From Iodobacter sp025352645 (GTDB lineage: Bacteria > Pseudomonadota > Gammaproteobacteria > Burkholderiales > Chitinibacteraceae), in contig NZ_JAWQUO010000013.1 in the NCBI RefSeq assembly GCF_033446605.1, forward strand, positions 1-64,000: 64,000 bases of DNA, given 5' to 3'. A program made the position numbers and the translations under genes. The notes below the pieces were generated by a model, which did no database searches, was not told the DNA's origin, and was given only the letters and a program-made list of their open reading frames with translations. Positions 17,408 to 26,341 of the stretch are shown here, one piece after another. Numbering within the stretch: position 1 is the first letter of the stretch; each line of letters opens with the position of its first letter.

Positions 17408-20064
17408 GTTTTGCTCGCAAAAGGGCTACCCGCATCTTTTGCTTTTAGCATGCAGGATTTGCAAATTGAATTAGGGAACTGCGGCAAAGGCGGATTCATT
17501 TGCGCTGGCCCACTCACATCATGATTTGCGCCTTTCACCGTGACCGATCCAGGGCAATGGATATCAATATTGCCGCCTTTTAGCCGGATATAGCCGCCAC
17601 CTGCCGTGAGTAGGATTTCATCTTTAGCGACAATATGCAGGCTTTCTTTGCAGGCGGTGATTTTTAAATCTTTATCGCCGGTGATTTCAATATCGTCGCT
17701 TTGCGCTTGCAGCTGGATCTTGCCTTTGGCGGCGATCAGTTTTAGAGCGACTTTGTCTTTTACGCCCGCCACAAATAGGCTGATGTGTGATCCCACATTA
17801 TGAATCCAGCGGCGGCCGGAGGTTTGGTTGCTGTCTCTTTGGGCGACTAAATCTAGGTTGGTGCCTGCGGCCAGTGTTTGGCTTTGCGGGCTGGTAATGG
17901 CCACCCCGTCTTCCCCGTGTAGTAGGATGATTTTTTGTTGGCCCGCTTGGTCTTTGGATTTACTCTTGCCATCTTTATCGGTGTTGCTACCCGCTGCAAA
18001 GCTTTTGCTGGCGTGTACGTGGTGGTGCAGATGGCCGGTGGTCTTCTTGTCGCCTGCGCTATTGTCTGGCTTGATGGTTTGATCATCTTCGCCGGTTTCT
18101 ATGCTGTCGGCGAGTTGGTGCGTTGCTGTTTCGCCTAGGCTTTGGGCTAAGGCGAGGGCGGCTTCTAGCTGGCTTTGCGCGGGGCTGTGGTCGAGCTGCT
18201 TGCCGCTTGCGCCGCTTTTGGCTTCGGTGCTGATGAGTAGGCCGTTGGCTCTAATTGCGCCTTGATTATCGCTGCGCAGCTCAAAGCCTTCGCCGCGTGC
18301 TTCGCCTTTGCCATCGGTACGCGGGTGGATTAAGTAGCCAAGGTTGAGCTGGGTTTTACCGTGCTCGCTAGATAATTTAGTGCGTACTTCGCCCTTAGTA
18401 TCGTCAAATAGCAGCTCGCCGTATTGGCCACCCTCATGCTCTTTGGTTTTGATGCCCGATAGTGTTTTATTGGCAGGCAGAGCGCCTGCGCCGCTGAACG
18501 CGGGCACTGGATGGCTACCGTTGTAGACCACGCCAGTGACAACAGGGCGGTCAATGTCACCTCCTAAAAAGCTGACAGTCACCTCCTGACCCACCCTAGG
18601 GATAAACTGATGGCCAAAGCCCGCGCCTGCCGATGGCGTGGCGACGCGGATCCAGCAGGATGATTTGTCGTCCATATTTGCGCCAAACTCGGGGTGTTCG
18701 GCGGCACGCTGCCAGTGAAATTGTACTTTTATGCGGCCCAGCTCGTCGGTATGCACTTCTGATCCGGCAGGGCCAACTACGGTGGCGGTTTGTAAGCCTG
18801 GGCTTTGGGGTCTGCTCAGCGCTTCATGAGCAAACGCAGCAGTGAGCGGCTGGCCGCGCCTTTGGGCGGTAAAATCGACTTGATAAGGAGGGGGCGCACC
18901 TGCCCCCTTTACTTCTGAAACTGCTAGTAAACTGGGGGCAACCATCAGTAGCTGCTGGCTTAAATCTGCTGGCAGGTTGTTGTTTGCGGTGAACGTAAGC
19001 CCCGTAATCGCAAATTCCCTTTGCTCTGCACTGTCCCATTCATGCGCGGGGTGATCTTCTAGCTGGAACCACTGCCCAGCTTGTAAAGAGCGCAGCGTGC
19101 CAGACCCTGTAAAGGATTTCTTTTTAGCGTCTGAGGCTTGCTGGCGCAGCTGAGCATAGCGGCTTAAGCCTTCTGAATCTGAGGCGTAATACAAGCCCTG
19201 TGGGTCGTAATCTTCAAGGCTAGCCTGAATCTGCTGCCCACCATGCCCCTGATCTACGGCGCTATCCTCGGCACTATTTATGGTACTGCTTGCTTTGTAA
19301 TCGAAACTGGCTAAAGAAACAGAGCTGCTGCCAATCTGGCGCTGAGTTTGCCATGCTGTAAGCGCATCTGATTCTTCCGTAGCAGCTGCTCTATGGAAGC
19401 GCACCCGTCGCTCTGCCGCTTCTGGCAAGGCGTAAGCGTCATCAAATACAGTTAGCTGTACTTGTGGCGAATCGCCTGGCAAATGTTCAAAGCGGAATGA
19501 AAGTCCTTCCTCAAACATTAATCGCACTAAGAAATCAAAGTCTGATTCTCGGTACTGTAGGCAGTAGGAGCGTGGTAAATGATCGCCCGATAGCTTGAAC
19601 TCTAGAGCTTGCACAGCGGCAAACACGGGGTTTTGATCTTGGTGCTCGGCTAAAACTTGTTTAACGATATCAGGCACGCTGATGTCTTGAAACACGCGAG
19701 AAGTACGGCGATATCTAAGCAGAGCAAATGGCGGTTCTATGCTGAGCGAGTATTTGGCGAAGCCCCCATCAGAGCCTAAAAGCCTCACCTGACTAACCAC
19801 CCCACAACGCTCAATCGCATCGCCATTGGCATTTTGGATAGACAAAACTATCGGCAAGCCTAGTAGCGATTTGAGTTCTAAAGCGCCATCAGGCGATAGG
19901 CAATCTATCTGGTAGCGATAAGCTTGGTTGATCCCCTCGCTACCCATTACCCGCTGCGGCAGAAGCTGCTCGCCCCACGCGGCACCATCACCCAGCTGAA
20001 GTGTAATAAGACGATTGTCCTGATTAAAGGCAGCGGCGAACGAGGCAAGTAGATCGAATGTCAT
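17404..20064 (-). CDS. vgrG: Type VI secretion spike protein VgrG with DUF2345
   Basis: An 886-residue VgrG. The N-terminal gp27-like part (to about 380) includes YCLQYRESDFDFLVRLMFEEGL, split here by family convention into YRESDFDF and LMFEEGLSF. The gp5/OB-fold part follows with VTVSFLGGDIDRPVVTG and GRIKVQFHW. A DUF2345 beta-helix domain extends over about residues 620-840. The last ~30 residues add a CKSC-containing tail, which may contact cargo or the adaptor. It is the first gene of a four-gene minus-strand operon: vgrG, DUF4123, immunity-like, lipase. No T6SS structural genes (tss) are in the window, so this is an orphan vgrG/effector cluster. Confidence 0.93.
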   Translation of the reverse strand: MTFDLLASFAAAFNQDNRLITLQLGDGAAWGEQLLPQRVMGSEGINQAYRYQIDCLSPDGALELKSLLGLPIVLSIQNANGDAIERCGVVSQVRLLGSDGGFAKYSLSIEPPFALLRYRRTSRVFQDISVPDIVKQVLAEHQDQNPVFAAVQALEFKLSGDHLPRSYCLQYRESDFDFLVRLMFEEGLSFRFEHLPGDSPQVQLTVFDDAYALPEAAERRVRFHRAAATEESDALTAWQTQRQIGSSSVSLASFDYKASSTINSAEDSAVDQGHGGQQIQASLEDYDPQGLYYASDSEGLSRYAQLRQQASDAKKKSFTGSGTLRSLQAGQWFQLEDHPAHEWDSAEQREFAITGLTFTANNNLPADLSQQLLMVAPSLLAVSEVKGAGAPPPYQVDFTAQRRGQPLTAAFAHEALSRPQSPGLQTATVVGPAGSEVHTDELGRIKVQFHWQRAAEHPEFGANMDDKSSCWIRVATPSAGAGFGHQFIPRVGQEVTVSFLGGDIDRPVVTGVVYNGSHPVPAFSGAGALPANKTLSGIKTKEHEGGQYGELLFDDTKGEVRTKLSSEHGKTQLNLGYLIHPRTDGKGEARGEGFELRSDNQGAIRANGLLISTEAKSGASGKQLDHSPAQSQLEAALALAQSLGETATHQLADSIETGEDDQTIKPDNSAGDKKTTGHLHHHVHASKSFAAGSNTDKDGKSKSKDQAGQQKIILLHGEDGVAITSPQSQTLAAGTNLDLVAQRDSNQTSGRRWIHNVGSHISLFVAGVKDKVALKLIAAKGKIQLQAQSDDIEITGDKDLKITACKESLHIVAKDEILLTAGGGYIRLKGGNIDIHCPGSVTVKGANHDVSGPAQMNPPLPQFPNSICKSCMLKAKDAGSPFASKT

Positions 20065-20296
20065 GTTAAACCAAGTGCTTACAGGAATATTTATATATTA
20101 CACGAAGCTGTATATTTTCCACCCCATGATTTCGATAGTTGTACGATGTAACTATGAACAAAATCAGTTATTGTAAGGTGTGCCACTTACTTGGGGTTTA
20201 AAGGTTGGCACCAAATGTGGAAGGCATTGTGCCCATGTTTAGTAGCCCTCAGTTTTGCTGCGCCCCCCCCCCTTGCATCAAAGCTCAATCACTGCG

Positions 20297-20402
20297 CCGC
20301 CTTGGCCCACTCACGCTGGTGGTAAAAGGCGAAACCATCCCCGAAGGCCAATCCTGGACCGGCAGCCCCGCCGTGCCTTGGCACACCTGCCGGAGTTGAT
20401 TG
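20297..20402 (+). pseudogene. Remnant of a second pls gene 3' end
   Basis: The 33 C-terminal residues of the Pls-like protein (RLGPLTLVVKGETIPEGQ and on to HTCRS) are encoded again here, in the same orientation. All five sense differences are synonymous (CTC/CTT, CCG/CCA, ACC/ACG, CTA/CTG, GTA/GTG), and the stop is TGA instead of TAA. No further upstream Pls sequence is present. A hairpin with a CTGGCACTG arm follows at about 20419-20444 but has lost its T-tract. A run of ten C residues lies at 20263-20272. Confidence 0.85.
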
Positions 20403-20813
20403 CCTGCAATTAAATTGAGCTGGCACTGTTTAATAAGCAGTGCTAGCCATCAATCGACCCATAAGTGTCTACATAAGTTTGATGTACTTGTTCCCCTCTT
20501 TGAAAAAGGGGGGCTAGGGGGGATTTGCTACTGTATATCTTTATAAAAAGGCGCTAAACAAAGCCAAATTCCTCTCAATCTACTTTTTAAAAAGAGGGAA
20601 GCCGCAGCTAAAGCTGTGTCGATACGGGGTACTGATCACATTGACGAGTATTACCGCTTGTTAAATGATTTGAATAGATAAAATAACCAGAGCTTAGATG
20701 TGCTGGTTAATTGCTTACGAAATGTATTTTTTTTACTTAGCTATTTCGTATGCTGTATGTTGTTAAAAATTGCGTTATGCTTACATATCTGTCTTGACCT
20801 ATGTTTGGCTGCA
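20403..20813. other. Intergenic region with degenerate repeats upstream of the NERD gene
   Basis: No gene is supported. Around 20491-20525 there is a palindromic repeat of the type CCCCTCTTTGAAAAAGGGGG followed by GCTAGGGGGGATT. A partly matching AAAAGAGGGAAG occurs near 20588. Both look like dispersed intergenic repeats. The AT-rich segment 20660-20800 probably carries the promoter of the next gene. Confidence 0.4.
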
Positions 20814-21842
20814 ATGATCCTAAAATCCCCCGATTCAAAACAAGCACAGCTTGACGAGCTTAATGCTCTGCTTGCCCAAGCAAACCTCAGCGCAAATCAG
20901 CGCGAATTAATTAACAAAGAAATTTATATGCTCAAGCAAGGCATGCTGGGTGAGCAGAATAGCGAATATGAAATTAATTTCTATTTAAAAGATGCAAAAA
21001 GATGGGCTGTGATTCATGACCTGCGCATTGAACACAATGGCCGAGTAGCACAAATTGATCATCTTTTGATCAATCGTTTGCTGGATGTATTTGTTATTGA
21101 AACCAAAAATTTTAGTGCAGATTTACAAATTAATGAGCTGGGCGAATTTACGGCTTGGTATAACAAAAAGCCAATCGGCATCCCCAGCCCGCTAGCGCAA
21201 AATGAAAAGCATATCGAAGTATTAAAAGCGCTCAGCAAAACACTGCCTCTACCTAAACGCCTTGGCCTTACCTTAATGCCAAGCTTTACCAGCGTGGTAA
21301 TGGTTAGCAATAAACAACGCATTACCCGTCCTAAAAAATTAGATACCAAAAATATTATTAAGGCTGAGAAAATTCTGGAATGGGTAACTAAGACAAATGG
21401 TGATAATGCAAGTATTGGGACTATTTTTAGTAGCCTAGCCAAAATAGTTAGCCCAGAAACAGTAATGGAAATAGCCGAATTATTTGCAAGCCAGCACCGC
21501 CCATTAAAGCCTGATTACAAAGCAAAGTTTGGCATCAAAGAGCCTGCTGAAGTTTCCATCGTTCAACAGCCTGAAGAGCAGGCGCTTATGCCGCAGCCAG
21601 AATTGGTGACGGTAGCAATTGCGGTAGAAGAAACAACAAAACTCACTAGCTCTAAACTGGCAGCAAAACTTGGGCTTAAAAATACTCAGGAATTAATTGA
21701 TAAATTGCTTGAGAAGGGCTTTGTAGAAATTGTAGATGGCAAACAAAAAATAACGGATCAAGGGAAAGTAGCCGGTGGCGAAGCCAAGTTTAGTCCTAGA
21801 TTTGGTGCTTACTTTATTTGGCCTGAGGGGTTAATTGCGTAG
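20814..21842 (+). CDS. NERD-domain (nuclease-related) protein with C-terminal helix-turn-helix
   Basis: About 342 residues from ATG 20814; the frame is open from 20700 but the extra N-terminus looks unrelated. Residues 47-170 fit the NERD domain: GEQNSEYEINFYL, then QIDHLLI (Asp82) and VFVIETKNF (Glu96, Lys98). This is the D-ExK pattern of a restriction-endonuclease-like fold, so catalytic residues look intact. The C-terminal 70 residues resemble a winged-helix domain (TSSKLAAKLGLKNTQELID, then GKQKITDQGK). NERD proteins are linked to DNA processing and, in some cases, to phage defence, but the function here is unknown. It precedes the SIR2-domain gene by 110 bases on the same strand. Confidence 0.75.
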   Translation: MILKSPDSKQAQLDELNALLAQANLSANQRELINKEIYMLKQGMLGEQNSEYEINFYLKDAKRWAVIHDLRIEHNGRVAQIDHLLINRLLDVFVIETKNFSADLQINELGEFTAWYNKKPIGIPSPLAQNEKHIEVLKALSKTLPLPKRLGLTLMPSFTSVVMVSNKQRITRPKKLDTKNIIKAEKILEWVTKTNGDNASIGTIFSSLAKIVSPETVMEIAELFASQHRPLKPDYKAKFGIKEPAEVSIVQQPEEQALMPQPELVTVAIAVEETTKLTSSKLAAKLGLKNTQELIDKLLEKGFVEIVDGKQKITDQGKVAGGEAKFSPRFGAYFIWPEGLIA

Positions 21843-21952
21843 AGATATCTAGCTCCGGAATATTAGTGATTAAGTATTTGTAGAACTATTGCTAGATAGG
21901 GCTGCCCATCAATTGGGTCTTGATACATGAACAGCATTGCTAAGTTGAGCTT

Positions 21953-24900
21953 ATGAGATTCCATTCCGACGGTCCTTCTATACCTGATAGTCTCTTAGAA
22001 AAAAGTGATGCAGGCCGTGTCGTTTTTTTGTGCGGCGCTGGGGTTTCATTGCCATCAGGGATGCCAACTTTTATCGATTTGACAAAGGGTGTAATTAATT
22101 TTTTTGATCCGCCCGCTGATTCGGAGATCATGGTCGCATTTCAGCCATGGGATAACAAGGACGCTACAGCGAATGCCGATCAATCTGCAGCGAATGTCCC
22201 TCTCGACCAGATTTTCAACTTGCTTCACCTTGAGTACGGCAAAGATGAGGTTAATGCTCTGGTCACGGAGAGGTTAAGTATTCGCCAAGAAGGCAATAAT
22301 TTTGGGTGTAAGCATGCCTTGATTAAGCGGATCTCTTCGAGTCAGAGTGGTGTGCCGCAGATTGTTACGACGAACTTTGATCGATTGTTCGAGCTAGGAG
22401 AGAACGGAGAGCATCTAAAGCGGCATGTGCCGCCTGTTTTCCCTGATCTTAACTTTGGAGCGAATATTGAAGGGATCACGTACCTACACGGGCGACTGGT
22501 TGATGTTGTCTCTGAAAGCCATCCCTATGTACTGAGTAGCGCGGACTTTGGACGTGCCTACCTTTCGGAAGGATGGGCTACCAATTTCATTAGGCATCTT
22601 CTCGAACGATATACCGTCGTTTTAGTTGGCTATCAGGCAGAAGATCCTCCTGTTAAATATCTTCTTCAGGGTCTTAATCATGACGGCAAGTATGATCGGT
22701 CTAGACTCTATGCCTTTGACTGGGGGCTTCCGGAAGATATCGAAGCCAAGTGGCGTGACCGTGGTGTCACAGCCATAGCCTATTCCGATCATTCGTTGTT
22801 GTGGAATAGCATGGAAGCTTGGGCAGACCGGGCCGATGATCTGCGCAAGTGGCGTGCATCCATAATCGCTAAAAGCCAGCAGGACCCGAAGGATCTGGCC
22901 CCTTATGAACGTGGGCAAGTAGCCCATGTCCTTCGCACCGTGCAGGGGGCGAAATTATTCTCGGAGGCTGATCCGATTCCTCATCCAGAATGGGTGTGCG
23001 TAATGGATGCAAACATCCGGTCAGCTATGCAGAGCCGCGGCTATGGTGATGATGCAGAAACCTTCGATCCTAAGGTCGCATATGGGCTGGATGATGATTT
23101 GGGCGGTATTATTGAGGGTGGACGTAAGCATGGTATCGGCAATCATAATCTCCTTGTCTGGGGTGACGAAGATGATAGCCCGAATGATTTTCATCGGGTT
23201 GCGGAGTGCTTCGAGAAAGTACCCAAAAGGCTCTGGTATCTCATCTCCTGGATTAGCAAGTCTATCGATAGCCCAGTACTGGCCTGGTGGGCGATTCGGC
23301 AGAACAGACTACATCCGAAGCTGCTGGAGGAGATCGAGCGGCAAGTTGCGAATTCGGAGGTACTCCATGAGCGAGCTAGACATATTTGGAATCTCATTCT
23401 TGAACACCATCGAAACCCTTGCAATCGCCAGAGGATAAACGACTGGTCTGCTTTGAAGAAACGCATCAAGGTAGAGGGATGGACTGCTGGCGTTTTACGA
23501 GAATTCCGGAGGGTTTCGACTCCGAGATTGGAAATTAAGTCACCGTTTGGCTTGGAGCAGTCCAGACCACCGTGCTTGTCTTGGGATAAAGTTCTTTTCA
23601 ACAGCCTAGGGCAGTGGGATGTTGTATTCCTTGAGCGGCATAGGGAGGATTTACATATCCCTGACGATCTGTTACCTCAGATATTGGGCATTCTAGAGGA
23701 CCAACTAATGGTCGCCTCAGGCTTACTTGGGGATATTGTGACTGTTTACTTCCGTACACCGACCTTATATCCGGGGCGCGAGGTGGACGGAAGAGAATAC
23801 ATTGAGAAAACAGCTGAGGCTCTGCCTTGGTTCGTCCAACTTTTTGACCGCCTGGCCGCCACGATGCCAAAACTGGCGCAGGCACATGCAACGATTTGGC
23901 CCGTGACAGATCAGTTCTTCTTCCGGAAGCTCAAGCTGTATGCGTTCAGCAAAGTAGATGTCTTCGATGCCGACCATGTTGCCGAACAGGTTTTGTCCCT
24001 TGATCAGGAGATATTCTGGGATAGGGGGGTAGTTCGAGAGCTTCTTTTCCTACTGGTGGATCGATGGGGTCAGTTCTCTTTAGAGGGCCGAAATAAACTT
24101 ACTGACCGCATTTTGACTGGCCCTGATCAACGCTCTAACTGGTCTGAAGAAGAGTTTCCAAGGTTGCGCGATGAGTTCGCAGCAAGGTATGCCCAGTATC
24201 TTAAATTACAGGGGTGTGAATTTTTGTTTGATCGTAGTGAACGGCTTACTGAAATGATCAAGGGCATTTCTGGGTGGAACGACGGTTGGGCGACATCGGT
24301 AGTGACCAAGTTGGGCTCAAGAGTAGGTTTGGTTCGTGCAGATGAAAACCCAGAGGTAATCTTGGGCCTTCCTGCCAACGAAATAGTTTCTAGAGCAACG
24401 GAAGAGCACGCTCGGGATTTTGGCAGCTTCACGGAGAAATGTCCTTTCACTGGTTTGGTGAAAGATTACCCGCGAAAGGCGTTATCTGCGCTGACTGTTG
24501 CAGGCAAGGCAGGCAACTATCCAGAGGCCTTATGGTCGTCCATGATCAATGACCTTCCAGTGGATATTTCGCCTAGGTTAAGACGTGCATTCTTGCACCG
24601 AGTTGCGCGGCTTCCTTATTCGGTTATCGCCGAACTGTGCAATACCTTGGGGAGGTGGCTCGAACAGAACTTGGTTACGATCCTTCAGTTTAATGATGAC
24701 CTTGGCTGGGCTGTCTACGATCACATCGTTGATGGTATCTTCAGTGGTGGTGAAAATGTCGCACAGAGCGCTCTTGGCGAAACTAAATATACTGGAAATA
24801 TCATTCAAAGGTCGCGGCGCACCGTTGACCATGCTTTGAACGGCCCAGTCGGCATGTGCATGGTGGCCCTTTTCCACGTTGTGCTCGGAGAGACACAGGA

Positions 24901-25771
24901 GGAGGGGGCACGAGTCCCAGACCGCATCAAGTCTCGTATTGAACGCCTATTTTTGGCGCCGGGTGAAGGCTCAGATCATGCGGTAGCGATAGCAAGCCGT
25001 CAGTTGAACCGGCTCATGTATGTTGATCCTGCTTGGACCAAGGAACATCTCATTCCAATGTTGGATTTTGAACATCCAGCTGCGGAACCAGCATGGAATG
25101 GGTTTCTTCAAAGCGGTAAGTTGCCTGAGCCTCTGCTGATAGAAGCTATCAAGCCTCTCCTGCTTCGTCTATGTCCGTGGATCGAAAGGGTTTCGTGGGG
25201 GCGCGATCTCTCGAGGGTGGCTGCTGAATGGTTAGGCGACATGCGGGTATTTCACTCTGATGAGCCAAGCGGTCTTTCAGGAGGCGAAATGCGCTCGGTC
25301 CTTCGAGCGATGTCTGATAGCACTCGGAACAGCTTTATTTCGTGGTTAGGTTACGTTGGGTGGAGAAACGAGAATGGTTGGGAACAACACGTGATCCCCT
25401 TAATTAATGAGGGTTGGCCGAGAGAACGTCGATTCTTGACCTCCACATCGGTGATTGCGTGGTTTGGTCTCTTGGATGACGCAGGCGATCATTTTCCTGC
25501 TGTGTACGAGGCGGTAAAAAAGTTCTTGGTAGCTGTTGATACCGATGATCTTCTGCTCTACCAGCTGATCGATGAAGGCGGTAATCAAAAGTCGATTGCC
25601 ATCCTATTTCCTGAAACGACACTTGATTTGTTAAATAGAGTGATACCGCAGGCTCTTCCCCGACTGCCGTACGAGTTACGGGGGGTGCTTGCACACATTG
25701 TAGAAGTTAAACCTGACCTGACTTCAGATCCTCGTTATTTGCGTCTTATCGATTTGGTTGAACGAAGCTAG
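21953..25771 (+). CDS. Large SIR2-domain protein, candidate anti-phage NADase
   Basis: A 1272-residue protein. The N-terminal ~300 residues are a SIR2-like Rossmann domain: FLCGAGVSLPSGMP (28-32 GAGVS), VTTNFDRLFE (Asn141, Asp143) and YLHGRL (His179). These residues bind NAD and catalyse its hydrolysis in defence sirtuins. The remaining ~950 residues are mostly helical with no domain I recognise, which is the general design of defence-associated sirtuins, where a long C-terminal part senses phage. There is no TIR, HerA or APAZ partner nearby. Start ATG 21953 has only a weak upstream purine run. Its codon use and prose-like helical repeats look different from its neighbours, consistent with acquisition. 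The function is inferred from architecture. Confidence 0.75.
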   Translation: MRFHSDGPSIPDSLLEKSDAGRVVFLCGAGVSLPSGMPTFIDLTKGVINFFDPPADSEIMVAFQPWDNKDATANADQSAANVPLDQIFNLLHLEYGKDEVNALVTERLSIRQEGNNFGCKHALIKRISSSQSGVPQIVTTNFDRLFELGENGEHLKRHVPPVFPDLNFGANIEGITYLHGRLVDVVSESHPYVLSSADFGRAYLSEGWATNFIRHLLERYTVVLVGYQAEDPPVKYLLQGLNHDGKYDRSRLYAFDWGLPEDIEAKWRDRGVTAIAYSDHSLLWNSMEAWADRADDLRKWRASIIAKSQQDPKDLAPYERGQVAHVLRTVQGAKLFSEADPIPHPEWVCVMDANIRSAMQSRGYGDDAETFDPKVAYGLDDDLGGIIEGGRKHGIGNHNLLVWGDEDDSPNDFHRVAECFEKVPKRLWYLISWISKSIDSPVLAWWAIRQNRLHPKLLEEIERQVANSEVLHERARHIWNLILEHHRNPCNRQRINDWSALKKRIKVEGWTAGVLREFRRVSTPRLEIKSPFGLEQSRPPCLSWDKVLFNSLGQWDVVFLERHREDLHIPDDLLPQILGILEDQLMVASGLLGDIVTVYFRTPTLYPGREVDGREYIEKTAEALPWFVQLFDRLAATMPKLAQAHATIWPVTDQFFFRKLKLYAFSKVDVFDADHVAEQVLSLDQEIFWDRGVVRELLFLLVDRWGQFSLEGRNKLTDRILTGPDQRSNWSEEEFPRLRDEFAARYAQYLKLQGCEFLFDRSERLTEMIKGISGWNDGWATSVVTKLGSRVGLVRADENPEVILGLPANEIVSRATEEHARDFGSFTEKCPFTGLVKDYPRKALSALTVAGKAGNYPEALWSSMINDLPVDISPRLRRAFLHRVARLPYSVIAELCNTLGRWLEQNLVTILQFNDDLGWAVYDHIVDGIFSGGENVAQSALGETKYTGNIIQRSRRTVDHALNGPVGMCMVALFHVVLGETQEEGARVPDRIKSRIERLFLAPGEGSDHAVAIASRQLNRLMYVDPAWTKEHLIPMLDFEHPAAEPAWNGFLQSGKLPEPLLIEAIKPLLLRLCPWIERVSWGRDLSRVAAEWLGDMRVFHSDEPSGLSGGEMRSVLRAMSDSTRNSFISWLGYVGWRNENGWEQHVIPLINEGWPRERRFLTSTSVIAWFGLLDDAGDHFPAVYEAVKKFLVAVDTDDLLLYQLIDEGGNQKSIAILFPETTLDLLNRVIPQALPRLPYELRGVLAHIVEVKPDLTSDPRYLRLIDLVERS

Positions 25772-26341
25772 ATTTATTTTCATTGGTGAAGGCCGGGCTT
25801 TCTGCGTCAGCAATACGTATTGCTGGCGCTTTCAAGGAAAAATCACCAGTTGGAAGGATTTAGGGCTTTGGTTTTGCTGCGCTGGCGTTGAGCGTGGTAT
25901 GTAAGAGAAATGATTTGCACACCCGATACAAACCCGTATTCACCAGCTAGGCTCGGCAGATCGCCACAGCGATATTGCTGCTTTAATGCTATGCCTCGTC
26001 ACCATCTAAGTATTCCAGCCAAAGTTGAATCCAGATGGGTTGCTGCGGGATGATGTGTTGGGTGCGGGCTAGATGGTCTGTTTCATGAAAGGACATGGTT
26101 TTTCCAAGAGAGATAAGTCAGCCCGCCAACATCCTCCTTATGCTGCGCTGCAATATTGATGCGTATCAAGCAGCTGGCTGCTTTTCCCTATTTTACCGCT
26201 GAAATACCAATGCTTTTCTAACCGCATATTTTGGCGTAATGACCGTGCAATTTTATGCTGGTTTCTTTTTAAAAATCATGTAACTAAGGCATCAGCATCT
26301 TGCTTGGCTCGGCATTCCCAGCAGGGGCTGCTACCCCCACA
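25772..26341. other. Intergenic region downstream of the SIR2 gene
   Basis: A 570-base stretch with no well-supported gene. It holds a near-perfect 26-base palindrome (25804-25829, GCGTCAGCAATAC / GTATTGCTGGCGC), one possible small minus-strand ORF (25989-26096) and a short AAGCAG/CTGCTT hairpin near 26164-26180. The convergent arrangement of the flanking genes suggests that it carries terminators. Confidence 0.4.
25989..26096 (-). CDS. Possible small protein (35 residues)
   Basis: ATG at 26096 is preceded by TTGGAAAAACC and opens a 35-residue frame, MSFHETDHLARTQHIIPQ and onward, ending WLEYLDGDEA and TAG. The composition (no rare runs, several Trp) is protein-like. I do not recognise it. 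It could be a remnant of a larger gene or chance. No neighbours share an obvious link. Confidence 0.25.
   Translation of the reverse strand: MSFHETDHLARTQHIIPQQPIWIQLWLEYLDGDEA

Noticed and set aside
20205..20399. A 64-codon ORF that could be called a small protein
   Set aside because: Its second half is the copied Pls tail and its first half crosses a C10 tract; it is a junction product, not an evolved gene.
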